Shown: in pieces, positions 27,388 through 36,188 of the stretch | How the letters are laid out: every line of letters begins with the position of its first letter | How positions within the stretch are numbered: position 1 is the first letter of the stretch | Origin: Motiliproteus sp036961355 | GTDB taxonomy: Bacteria; Pseudomonadota; Gammaproteobacteria; Pseudomonadales; Balneatricaceae | Direction: 5' to 3' | NCBI GenBank assembly: GCA_036961355.1 | Contig: JBALVL010000021.1 | Location: 1-64,000 of the forward strand | Length of the DNA stretch: 64,000 nt | The notes under the pieces: generated by a model | Told to the model about the DNA's origin: nothing | Seen by the model: only the letters and a program-made list of their open reading frames with translations | Database searches by the model: none | Program-made: the position numbers and the translations under genes

Positions 27388-28284
27388 TCAGGACTCCTCT
27401 GCGGACTTCAACTCGGCGTCAGCCCGGTGCAACACACTCAGCACCTGATCGCCATCCTGCGGCTGTACACAAAGCACGTCGCAATCGATCTGTGACAAAA
27501 TCGCCTCCGCAGTATTGCCTCCCAATAGCACCGCACTGACACCCCGCCGGGCAACGGAGCCCAGCACCAGCAACGCTATATCACGAACTTTAACCTGTGC
27601 CGGAATCAACGTTTCGGCGGGGCCCTCATCAATAATCACCGCATCGGGCACGATGGCCAGCTGTTGGCAGAGAAGTTCTGCTTGCTGCTGATAATGTTCA
27701 GCAACCTGACCGGAAGACTGCCTAGAAGGCGTGCTAGATTGCATCGGTGTCGGATAGGCACTGATTAACTCCAGTGGACTCTCCGAGATCCGCGCGATCT
27801 GATCGGCAATGCCGACAATCTGTTGATTCAACTGCCGGTGAGCTAGGTCACCCGGAGCCACATCAATCGAAGTGAGTATCGGTCGACCCAGCCAGGACTT
27901 CGCCTGTTTAACAATTAACACAGGACAAGGGGCGTAGCGCAACAGCTTCCAGTCACGCGGCGTCAACAGTAACCCCGCAAGTCCACGCGGCCTGTCCGGG
28001 GCTTTAATCAACAAGCCGCATTGAAGCTCTGTCGCGACTTGTAGCAGCTCTTGCAACGGATCGCGCAATTTCCGTTGATAGACCTGAACCGCAATACCCG
28101 CCTTGAGCAGCTCCTGCTCCGCCTGTTTGGCAAAGCCTTGGGCTTCTTTATCGAGATAACGACTGGCAGCAATCAACACCACCTCGGCATCTAACCTATG
28201 CGCTATCAATTTTGCTCGGGTGATAACAGGCTGAGGATCGGAACTGCCTTTGATAGCAACCAAAATACGGTGGTTAAGTGGCAT
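27388..28284 (-). CDS. Tandem universal stress protein (UspA-like)
   Basis: A 298-residue cytoplasmic protein with two UspA domains (about 1-140 and 150-285). The first opens HRILVAIKGSSDPQP; the second ends with LLVLGSVARRGVSAVLLGGN, a G-2x-G-9x-G(S/N)-like ATP loop (GSVARRGVSAVLLGGNT). It overlaps the end of the RND permease gene by 11 bases and touches the AraC gene, so all are cotranscribed. A stress-linked or nucleotide-sensing role in the transport operon is likely; no enzyme activity is implied. Confidence 0.9.
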   Translation of the reverse strand: MPLNHRILVAIKGSSDPQPVITRAKLIAHRLDAEVVLIAASRYLDKEAQGFAKQAEQELLKAGIAVQVYQRKLRDPLQELLQVATELQCGLLIKAPDRPRGLAGLLLTPRDWKLLRYAPCPVLIVKQAKSWLGRPILTSIDVAPGDLAHRQLNQQIVGIADQIARISESPLELISAYPTPMQSSTPSRQSSGQVAEHYQQQAELLCQQLAIVPDAVIIDEGPAETLIPAQVKVRDIALLVLGSVARRGVSAVLLGGNTAEAILSQIDCDVLCVQPQDGDQVLSVLHRADAELKSAEES

Positions 28285-30808
28285 CGATACTTTCTCCTGT
28301 CGCTTTTTTCACTTCGGCAGATGGCAGCTCAGGGTTTTCCTGTTGATGACTGTCCTGCTCGTGGCCGTCCTGCTCATGACCATCCGGTTGAATACGTTCT
28401 TGCGGCGATTGTTTGAGTAGCAAACAAGCCAGCGCAGGGATCAAAATCAACGCTCCGAGCATGTTCAGGACAAACATAAAGGTCAGTAGAATCCCCATAT
28501 CAGCCTGAAATTTGATCGGCGATAACATCCAGGTGCCGACACCGATAGCCAACGTCAGACCGGTAAAGGCAACCGCACGACCGGTAGTTTTCAGCGTCTC
28601 AAGATACGCCTCGGACAACGGTAAGCCTCGGGCCTGATACGACTCAAGCTTGCTGTAGATGTAGATGCCATAATCAACACCGATTCCAACTCCCAACGCG
28701 ATCACCGGTAGCGTCGCTACTTTGACGCCGATCCCTAGCCAAGCCATCAACGCCTGACACAGTACCGACGTTAATGCTAATGGGGTCAGGATACAGACCA
28801 GCGTTCGCCACGACCGGAAGGTGATGAAACACAACAGCGCCACCACCGCATACACCAGTGCCAGCATTTGATACTGCGCCTGACCGATCACCTGATTAGT
28901 TGCCGCTTCTATCCCTGAGTTACCGGCAGCCAGCAGGAAGCGGATCGGCTGCTTGGCCTCACCGCCTACCGCCTCGGCGTTTGCCTGTTCGGCTACCAAC
29001 TGATCAGCAAAGCCCTGCGCCTCAGCCACAACACGCTGCAAGGTTTCGGCTTTATGATCGTTAAGGAACACGATCACCGGTGTCAGGCTGCAATCACCGT
29101 TGACCATTCCCTGAGGGGCAAAATTGAGCGAGTTGTTGAGCAGATATTGGTTGCGGCTTAGCACTTGCCACTTGAGGCTACCTTCGCTCATGCCCGACAG
29201 CGTCAACTTAGCGACATCGGCCATCGATACGGCAGATTGCACTCCATCGACATTGGCCATTTGCCACTGGAAGCGATCGATCAGATCAAGAGTCTCGTAA
29301 CTGGCACACTGCCCTGATTCGGTCGTCACCATCACCACAAAGATATCGCTACTGGTGCTGTAGTTGCTGGTCATGAAGGCGTTATCAAGGTTATAACGCG
29401 AGTCTTGTCGCAGTTCCGGCGTGCCCGGATCAAGATCACCGATACGAAGATCAGCCGATTGCCAAATCCCTCCGGCGAACAGTAACAGCGCTACCGCAAC
29501 CGCCATTAACGCCCGACGCGGCCGGGTAAATTGCTGCAACCAGCCCCATAAACGATAACTAGTCTGCTGGCGTCCAAGATGCTGTAACGCTCTCGGGCTG
29601 ATCGGCAAATAAGACATCAGTACTGGCAACAGTACCAGGTTGGTGAAGACGATCACCGCCACACCAATGGCTGCCGCCACCGCCAGCTCCTGAATCACCG
29701 CGATATCGATCACCATCAACGTCACGAAGCCAATACCATCACTGAAGAGCGCCGTCAGACCGGGAATGTAGAGCGCCCGGAATGAACGCCGCGCAGCGGT
29801 CAGCGGATCGGCACCGCGAACGGCTTCAAGCGTCATGCCGTTGACCACCTGCACCCCGTGACTGACCGCGATGGCAAACACCAAAAAGGGCACCAGCATC
29901 GAATAAGGATCGATGCCATACCCCAACGAGTGCAGAATCCCCAATTGCCAGATAACCGCCAGTACAGAGCAACCCAGCGTTACCAGCGCGCTGCGTAAAC
30001 AACGGGTATAGAGATATAAAAGAAAAGCGGTGATCAGCAGCGCCATAACAAAAAACATCGCTACCTGACCGGCACCGTCGATCAAATCACCGACCACCTT
30101 GGCGAAGCCGGTGATATGGATGCGAATCTTTTCATTCTGATACTTGTCACGAACCAAACTCTCGAGCTGTGCCGAGAACTGCTGGTAGTTGAGGTGCTCG
30201 CCGGTCTCCGGGTGTACATCAAACAGCGGCGCGTAGATTATCGACGAGCGAAAGTTATTGGACACCAACCGTCCAACCTGCCCCGAACGGAGCACGTTAA
30301 GGCGCAACTGCTCCAGCGACTCGGGTGAACTATCGTAGCTATCGGGAATAACCGGACCACCGACGTAACCCTCTTCGGTTACCTCTTTCCAGCGCACGTT
30401 AGGCGACCACAACGACTTCAGTGCCGAGCGATCAACACCCGGAATAAAGAACACCTCATCGGTCAGCTGCTTTAGTGTTTGCTGGTACTCGGCATCAAAA
30501 ATATCACCTTCGGTGACCTCAACGGCGATCCTGACCACATTGCCCAGACCCGCAAGGTCATCGCGGTGCTCCATAAAATTTTGAATATACGGATGATCCG
30601 TCGGGATCATTTTGGTAAAGCTGGCATCAGGCCGTAAACCCGTCGCCTGCCATAACCACACCAAACTCAGACCGGTAAACAGCAGCAACAACAACGGCCG
30701 ATTGCGGAACAGGATCCGCTCAATTAACGACTCGGACTGACTAATCAGTGTCGAAGTTTTCGGAAGCGAGGAATTCAAGGATGCTGTCTTTTGCGTAGAA
30801 CGATTCAC
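28274..30808 (-). CDS. RND/MMPL-family permease
   Basis: An 844-residue inner-membrane protein of the RND superfamily, patched/MMPL-like branch (annotated in related genomes as predicted exporter). It has the repeated layout of one N-terminal helix, a periplasmic loop, six helices (about 250-440), a second loop and five more helices near 640-810; LGVGIGVDYGIYIYSKL carries the conserved GxxxDY pattern of the proton-relay helix. Start is GTG at 30808, which overlaps the YCF48-like stop (GTGA). A Gln/His/Glu-rich tail follows the last helix. No membrane-fusion protein is near; the YCF48-like protein and DUF1329/DUF1302 proteins take that place. Substrate probably a lipid or hydrophobic acid; direction of transport unproved. 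Confidence 0.92.
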   Translation of the reverse strand: MNRSTQKTASLNSSLPKTSTLISQSESLIERILFRNRPLLLLLFTGLSLVWLWQATGLRPDASFTKMIPTDHPYIQNFMEHRDDLAGLGNVVRIAVEVTEGDIFDAEYQQTLKQLTDEVFFIPGVDRSALKSLWSPNVRWKEVTEEGYVGGPVIPDSYDSSPESLEQLRLNVLRSGQVGRLVSNNFRSSIIYAPLFDVHPETGEHLNYQQFSAQLESLVRDKYQNEKIRIHITGFAKVVGDLIDGAGQVAMFFVMALLITAFLLYLYTRCLRSALVTLGCSVLAVIWQLGILHSLGYGIDPYSMLVPFLVFAIAVSHGVQVVNGMTLEAVRGADPLTAARRSFRALYIPGLTALFSDGIGFVTLMVIDIAVIQELAVAAAIGVAVIVFTNLVLLPVLMSYLPISPRALQHLGRQQTSYRLWGWLQQFTRPRRALMAVAVALLLFAGGIWQSADLRIGDLDPGTPELRQDSRYNLDNAFMTSNYSTSSDIFVVMVTTESGQCASYETLDLIDRFQWQMANVDGVQSAVSMADVAKLTLSGMSEGSLKWQVLSRNQYLLNNSLNFAPQGMVNGDCSLTPVIVFLNDHKAETLQRVVAEAQGFADQLVAEQANAEAVGGEAKQPIRFLLAAGNSGIEAATNQVIGQAQYQMLALVYAVVALLCFITFRSWRTLVCILTPLALTSVLCQALMAWLGIGVKVATLPVIALGVGIGVDYGIYIYSKLESYQARGLPLSEAYLETLKTTGRAVAFTGLTLAIGVGTWMLSPIKFQADMGILLTFMFVLNMLGALILIPALACLLLKQSPQERIQPDGHEQDGHEQDSHQQENPELPSAEVKKATGESIDAT

Positions 30809-32061
30809 AATGCACCCTCTTTCAAACGATCAACACTCAAATGGCTAACCCCTTTCTGTCCTACCAGCACCAACTGGCCAGGCGTCGCCTCGACCAAGGC
30901 GGTATAGGATTGTCGATCAGGATGTATCCGAATCAAAATCGCGTCATTTTCCGGATCGGCACTATCAACAGAGTCTGCGTAGTACAGCGCTCCGCCATTT
31001 CCGACACCGACCACTGTACCCGCAACCAACGCCTGGCCACCGGTGAATGTCGAGCGGGTGGGTGTTTCAATCGCTTGCCAGTTGGTACCAGCATCTGGAG
31101 TCAGGAACAAACGCCCGCGCAGGCCGGTTAGTAAAAATTGTCCTTGGGTAGGCAGTGCGATGGCAGAGAAAAAGGGGCCATCGTAACCGGTCTGCAAACG
31201 GTGCCAGGTCGAACCCTGGTCGTCGGAACGGAACGCCAATCCGGCCTCACCCGCAATCATCAGGTGATTGTTTTGAGGGGTGATCACATTGAGATGAAAG
31301 CTGTCGGGGTTATCAAGCTGTAGCATGGCTGGCTGCCAAGTGGCGCCACCATCAAATGTTTGCAGCAAAACACCGTAGGCGCCGAGCACCCAGCCGTGCT
31401 TCTGATCACTAAAGTGAAGATCGAGCAGAGGCCGGTTTGGCCCTTCATCCAGAGAAAACTGAGCATCGTCGAGCGCCATCTCCAGATCAACCGACTCGGT
31501 TAGCTCTGAATCGTCAGTGGCTGACTCTTGTTGCTCACCGGCTGAATCTCGTCGATCGATCGACTGCTGATAATAATCAACAACCAACCGATTTAATTGA
31601 TAACCGTCGAGTTGCTTCTGCCAGCTTAGGCCGCCATCCTGAGTGTGCAGAATCACGCCATCATGACCCACCGCCCAACCCAGTTTCTCGGTTGCGAACT
31701 GGACCGCTGTTAAGGTCGAACTGACCGGCACTTGCGCCTGCTGCCAGTTAACCCCGGCATCGTCGGACGTCAGAATATGGCCGCGTTCACCAACCGCGAT
31801 CAGTCGGGTACCGACAATGGTGATATCGAGCAACAGGGAGTTTACCGCCAATGCTGAAGCACGCGAAGGTGTGTCCAGACGATCTGCTGCGGACACTTGC
31901 GTAACGGCACAGCAGTAGGCAAGCAGCATCAAGGCAAGCAAACGGCCGACGGCTGCGGCAGCACCATTCCCAGGAAATACAGCAGCGCCAGCCCAATGAC
32001 GAAGGCGATACCGCATCGTAGTGGCTGGGAATGATAGTAATTGAACAGATCGATCTCTCAT
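30805..32061 (-). CDS. YCF48/Hcf136-like periplasmic propeller protein
   Basis: A 418-residue exported protein. A hydrophobic signal segment (LLALMLLAYCCAVTQVSA, about residues 41-58) is followed by BNR/YVTN-type blades of the photosystem assembly factor Ycf48 family, seen as repeated DG(G)xxW motifs: DDAGVNWQQ, QDGGLSWQK, FDGGATWQP, DDQGSTWHR, PDAGTNWQA. In non-photosynthetic bacteria this family is commonly coupled to RND permeases of the DUF1302/DUF1329 group, and here its stop overlaps the RND start. Start 32061 is uncertain; ATG 32016 is an alternative that shortens the tail before the signal segment. Likely an accessory to the permease. Confidence 0.88.
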   Translation of the reverse strand: MRDRSVQLLSFPATTMRYRLRHWAGAAVFPGNGAAAAVGRLLALMLLAYCCAVTQVSAADRLDTPSRASALAVNSLLLDITIVGTRLIAVGERGHILTSDDAGVNWQQAQVPVSSTLTAVQFATEKLGWAVGHDGVILHTQDGGLSWQKQLDGYQLNRLVVDYYQQSIDRRDSAGEQQESATDDSELTESVDLEMALDDAQFSLDEGPNRPLLDLHFSDQKHGWVLGAYGVLLQTFDGGATWQPAMLQLDNPDSFHLNVITPQNNHLMIAGEAGLAFRSDDQGSTWHRLQTGYDGPFFSAIALPTQGQFLLTGLRGRLFLTPDAGTNWQAIETPTRSTFTGGQALVAGTVVGVGNGGALYYADSVDSADPENDAILIRIHPDRQSYTALVEATPGQLVLVGQKGVSHLSVDRLKEGAL

Positions 32062-32524
32062 GCAGCGCCCTTTTTATAGTTATTGGCTAATCGCTGGCAA
32101 TATTGCTCTTATCTATACTCGGACAACTCAACGATAACAACAACATCGATCATCCGATACTGACAGCCCTGTTAATCGATAACAAACATAGCTTATAGAA
32201 AGGGCTTCAAGTGGCTAACAATACGAGATTCTGGCCAGATATCTCAATATCAAAAATGGTTCTGATCACTATCATTTTCGATCACCGCTAATTTATCATC
32301 CTGACAAAAACACCCACCACTATGCTTTCATCTTCTCTGAGCAATCGAAACTGCCATAAAAAACAACGTTCGTAGCGACGTTGTTGCGTTTTCGCCTTCG
32401 AACAGGGCTTTTGCTGAACCCGCCCGACTAAGTTTTAACTGTATACCCGTTAAAACAATTAACTTTCTCACAGCCAAAAAAAACCGGGCCTGGCCCGGTT
32501 TTTTATCTCTGCTATGCAGATCCG
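32062..32524. other. 463-bp intergenic stretch between YCF48 and DUF1329 genes
   Basis: Holds the DUF1329 terminator (32477-32506) and an inverted repeat AACAACGT/ACGTTGTT with 8-base spacer at 32362-32385. The region between about 32090 and 32340 should hold the promoter of the YCF48-RND-USP-AraC operon, but I do not see a clear -35/-10 pair. No small gene supported. Confidence 0.45.
32477..32506 (-). terminator. Rho-independent terminator after the DUF1302-DUF1329 operon
   Basis: CCGGGCC/GGCCCGG stem (32484-32498) with extending AAA/TTT pairs; on the minus strand followed by eight T. Ends 19-48 bp after the DUF1329 stop. Confidence 0.88.
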
Positions 32525-33883
32525 CTAGCGAGTACCTGCCCGGCGAATCGCGCCGGTAGTGAACTCTTTGCGGCTGAACACAGTGCCAAACTTGAAGCCC
32601 TGCTTCTCTTCGTTGGTCAGACTACCAACTAGATAACGGCCCGATTGCAGGTCATACAGCGCTTCGGCGGCGATCCAGGGGACCTTGGCATCACGGAACT
32701 GCAACTCATAAGCTTCAGCAACACGCCACAGCTCACCACGACCGTCGTAATGATCAACAACCGAAACTTGCCAAGTATCTTCGTCAATGTACAAGGTCCG
32801 CTTGGCATAGATATGCCGCTCACCTTCTTTCAGAGTCGCTTCCACCACCCAAACACGGTGCAATTCATAGCGCAACAGATCAGAGTTCAGGTGACCCGGT
32901 TTGATAATCTCTTCATAAGAGGTATCACGTGAAGACAGCTTGAAGCTGTTATACGGGATATACAGCTCTTTCTTTCCGATCAACGTCCACTCATATCGAT
33001 CTGGCGCGCCGTTATACATATCCAGGTTATCAGCGGTACGCAAGCCGTCGGCTGCGGTTCCTGGAGCATCATAAGCCACCTGAGGTGCTCGACGAACTCG
33101 GCGCTGACCCGCATTGTAGACCCATGCCTGCCGCCCTTTCTCAACCTGGTTGAGCGTCTCATGAATCAGCAATACGTTACCCGTCAACTGAGCCGGAGCC
33201 TCAACTTTCTGGGTAAAGTAACTGAGGATATTGTTGTCTTTCTTGGCCGAGAAACCTTCTTTAAGGTACTGCGGCCAAACCAACCGTTCATAGAACCGAA
33301 CCGGAGTAAAATCGCCGTTACGATGAACCGGAACCTGTACCAAGGTACGCTCTACTGAACCACCACGGAAACGGGTGATATGGTTCCAAACGGCTTCCAA
33401 ACCGGTCTGTGGGATCGGAAACGGTAGCGTTTCTTCAAAATCTTTGATTCCGTTACCACCGTCAACCAGTGTGGCTTTTTCAGCATTTTTAGTCGCCAGA
33501 TCATACACGTGCTGCGGGAACGCAGCGGTGCGTCGAGTCGGATAGATATTCATCTTGTAGCTATCAGGGTACTTCGATAACATCGCCATCTGGCCGGGTG
33601 TCAACTTATCCTTATACTGATCCATATTGGCTGCAGTAATCGTCATCTCAACAGCATCGGCCGCAAAGGGATCGACGAAACGATCTCCGCTGAACTCATC
33701 AGCCATGCCGCCATCCCACGCGGGAATGGTTCCTTCGGCATTGCCAGCCTTCTCAGCACCGACCGGCGTTAATGTGTTGCCCAATTTTGCTGCCTCATCG
33801 GCGGGTACTGCGGCGATCGCCGTAGCACTGAACCCGGCCAGTAGAACGGCCATCGGCAGCAGTTTATTATTGTTATTGTGCAT
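32525..33883 (-). CDS. DUF1329 periplasmic protein (LolA/LolB-like fold)
   Basis: A 452-residue exported protein of DUF1329. The signal peptide is MHNNNNKLLPMAVLLAGFSA followed by a TAIAA cleavage site. Typical family stretches follow: LGNTLTPVGAEKAGNAEGTI, WDGGM, the KYPDSYKMNIYPTRRTAAFP segment, RVRRAPQVAYDAPG and LYIDEDTWQVSVVDHYDGRG, the last resembling outer-membrane lipoprotein-sorting proteins. The start at 33883 is chosen over 33910 because a GAGG site precedes it and it gives a proper signal peptide. It follows the DUF1302 gene by 77 bp on the same strand and shares its terminator. Probably a periplasmic lipid carrier; inference from fold and context. Confidence 0.9.
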   Translation of the reverse strand: MHNNNNKLLPMAVLLAGFSATAIAAVPADEAAKLGNTLTPVGAEKAGNAEGTIPAWDGGMADEFSGDRFVDPFAADAVEMTITAANMDQYKDKLTPGQMAMLSKYPDSYKMNIYPTRRTAAFPQHVYDLATKNAEKATLVDGGNGIKDFEETLPFPIPQTGLEAVWNHITRFRGGSVERTLVQVPVHRNGDFTPVRFYERLVWPQYLKEGFSAKKDNNILSYFTQKVEAPAQLTGNVLLIHETLNQVEKGRQAWVYNAGQRRVRRAPQVAYDAPGTAADGLRTADNLDMYNGAPDRYEWTLIGKKELYIPYNSFKLSSRDTSYEEIIKPGHLNSDLLRYELHRVWVVEATLKEGERHIYAKRTLYIDEDTWQVSVVDHYDGRGELWRVAEAYELQFRDAKVPWIAAEALYDLQSGRYLVGSLTNEEKQGFKFGTVFSRKEFTTGAIRRAGTR

Positions 33884-33960
33884 ATATTCATCCTCATAAC
33901 ACCGGCGCATAGAAAGAGTCGAAAAAGCGCCGGTGTAACTAAACCAGTTGATAATCAGCC

Positions 33961-35814
33961 CTAAAAAGAAACCCCGAAAGAGAGTGACAGGAAGTCACGG
34001 TCCTTAAGAATGTCGTAGTCACCACCGTCGTAGTAGGTATATGACAGATTGGCATTGTAGGTGTTGCGATAATCGGCTCTGACCCCAAGACTGACAGCTT
34101 TGCGCCCTTCAACAAAACCGGTATTTACCGGCGAGTAGCCCTCGACGTCGTGTGCCAATGCGATGCTTGGGCTCAGGTTAATTCCAGCAACAGCATCCGG
34201 ATACGAAAAGATCGCCCGGGCACGGTAGCCGAACGAGTCTTGGGTGGTAAAACCGTCGGTACCGTCCTGACCAAATTCACTGGCACGGCCGTAGCGAATA
34301 CCGCCTTCGTCGGCATTGTTGAAGCTATGGATGTGATTAAAGGCCAATTCACCGATCAACGTAACCCGACTGGCCGCCATCACCTGATCAACAAACATGA
34401 TCGCGGTCATCTGCGCCTGGCTAACGTCAAAGCGGTCGTAACCGTTGATGGCAGTGCCTGCCGGCGTGTTACTGCCACCAAAATATGCCGGAAACACCTC
34501 AGCGTTCATCGGATTTTGCTCCCCATTAGGTAGCATTTGAGTACCTGCAGTCAGGATCGAACCCACTAGGTCGGCGCCGTTGATCTGTAGTGGCAAGTCC
34601 TTCTGATGGCTAACCTCGCCAGATAGAGCAATTTCACCTGCCGTGGTTGCGAAGCTCAAACCCAGTAGCTCAATGTCTTCAAGATATTCACTGAAATAGG
34701 TCGGATTTTGTTCAAAGGGCATATTACCCGGTATAAATGGCACACCAGTGTTATCTATCTGTGTTGAACCTGTTGTCATCCCGCTCGCCACCGGCAGGCG
34801 ACTGTGATAATTCATATAGTAAAAACCGAACTCGGTCGAATTCAGTTCTTCGGCAAAGTAACGCAAGGCGACACCAAACTGGCCTTCATCCTTGGCCTCG
34901 ACGTCAGTACCGCGTTCCACAAACAATCCCGCAGCAACAGCGTCAGGATCATTAGCAGGGCCAGCCGAACCCAACGTCAGGGTGTTACAGCCCTGAGCGA
35001 TGTAGTCCACCGTCGAAAAATAGGTTCCGCAACCATCGATAGCGGTCTCTTCCCACTCCAATTGGTAATAGGCTTCGGCACTAAGGTTGTCGGTGACGCC
35101 GAGACTACCGAACAACATGTTGACCGGCAGCAAGCCCTCTTTGATCTCGGCGCCCGGGCGACGAAAAGCCGCTACGTCGATCGGGTTAATGGCGTTTATA
35201 CCACCCTGGATAAAGGTACTTTCACCCCAGCTGACTACCTGCCGTCCAAGTCTTACTGTTGCCGGCATCTCACCGAGATCAAAGTTGGTGTAGACAAAGG
35301 CGTCGAGCAGCTCGACTCCGGAGAATTTGGCGTAATCGTTGAACCCATCGTCGTTCAACGGAGTAGCGGTGCTGTAACCGTTAGGACCGTTACCCCAATG
35401 CTGCGACTCATCTTTGAGCTCAGTGTCGTACCAGTATTTACCCCGCAGGAACACGCCCATGTTGTTGTACGTCAACGACAGGTCATGGACACCTTTGATG
35501 ATCTTGGAGAAGGAATCGTTTTTGTTGAAATTGAGGTTGCCGTCGTCGTTTACTGCGTTGCCGGGAGCAGTACCACCATTCAATACGGAAATCAGCGCCG
35601 GATCACGTTCATCCATACGCCAGCTGGAACCGATAGAGATGTTGGAATTGAATTGTCCCTCCACCTCGCCTAAAGAAAACTCGAGGGCATGGGCTGGATT
35701 CCACATAACTGCGGAAATCAAGGTAACCAAAGGCAGTTTCGCAAAGCGCTGTATCTTTCGCAGCTCTTCTTTACGGGGACCAGCCTTTAGCGCGTGAGTT
35801 ATTTTTATCGCCAT
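33961..35814 (-). CDS. DUF1302 outer-membrane protein
   Basis: A 617-residue predicted outer-membrane beta-barrel. Residues about 25-43 form the signal peptide (ending NPAHA before LEFSLGEVEG). Barrel signs: opening strand EFSLGEVEGQFNSNISIGSS, alternating aromatic strands throughout, YNANLSYTYYDGG near the end, and a C-terminal SLSFGVSF with final Phe needed for BAM recognition. Internal RLGRQVVSWGESTFIQGGIN is typical of DUF1302. GGTGG lies before the ATG. It is first in an operon with DUF1329. Both families are repeatedly found beside RND/YCF48 genes in lipid- and hydrocarbon-degrading bacteria. Confidence 0.92.
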   Translation of the reverse strand: MAIKITHALKAGPRKEELRKIQRFAKLPLVTLISAVMWNPAHALEFSLGEVEGQFNSNISIGSSWRMDERDPALISVLNGGTAPGNAVNDDGNLNFNKNDSFSKIIKGVHDLSLTYNNMGVFLRGKYWYDTELKDESQHWGNGPNGYSTATPLNDDGFNDYAKFSGVELLDAFVYTNFDLGEMPATVRLGRQVVSWGESTFIQGGINAINPIDVAAFRRPGAEIKEGLLPVNMLFGSLGVTDNLSAEAYYQLEWEETAIDGCGTYFSTVDYIAQGCNTLTLGSAGPANDPDAVAAGLFVERGTDVEAKDEGQFGVALRYFAEELNSTEFGFYYMNYHSRLPVASGMTTGSTQIDNTGVPFIPGNMPFEQNPTYFSEYLEDIELLGLSFATTAGEIALSGEVSHQKDLPLQINGADLVGSILTAGTQMLPNGEQNPMNAEVFPAYFGGSNTPAGTAINGYDRFDVSQAQMTAIMFVDQVMAASRVTLIGELAFNHIHSFNNADEGGIRYGRASEFGQDGTDGFTTQDSFGYRARAIFSYPDAVAGINLSPSIALAHDVEGYSPVNTGFVEGRKAVSLGVRADYRNTYNANLSYTYYDGGDYDILKDRDFLSLSFGVSF

Positions 35815-36188
35815 TTAGTGCCACCTTCAATGCTTTGCGCCGGTAATACCGACGCTGTAAAGTCGAAACGAGCGAATTCAACGCTAGCCTCTGAAAATTA
35901 TTGTTATTTGATCGCCACTGTTGTGCTAACTCAGGTGAAAAGTAACCGGTTGCACCGAAACAACCTTTTTCAAACCGCAACAACGCCAACATAATCAATT
36001 TTTAAAGCCGAAGGCTCAATGGCAAAAAAAACCACAAGCGATGACAATAACAACCAACACAGCAAACTTGTCATTTATCAATAAATTAATAAAATCAAAA
36101 TTAATACTATTAAAACAAGAACTTACACTATAAACTAAAAAAAACATATACATTGGTGATATACAAGAAATAATAGCAAAAACGCCAA
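35815..36188. other. 374-bp AT-rich intergenic stretch
   Basis: Strongly AT-rich at 36050-36180, with A runs. It must hold the promoter of the DUF1302 operon, but no unambiguous sigma-70 pair or operator repeat is seen. No small gene supported. Confidence 0.45.
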
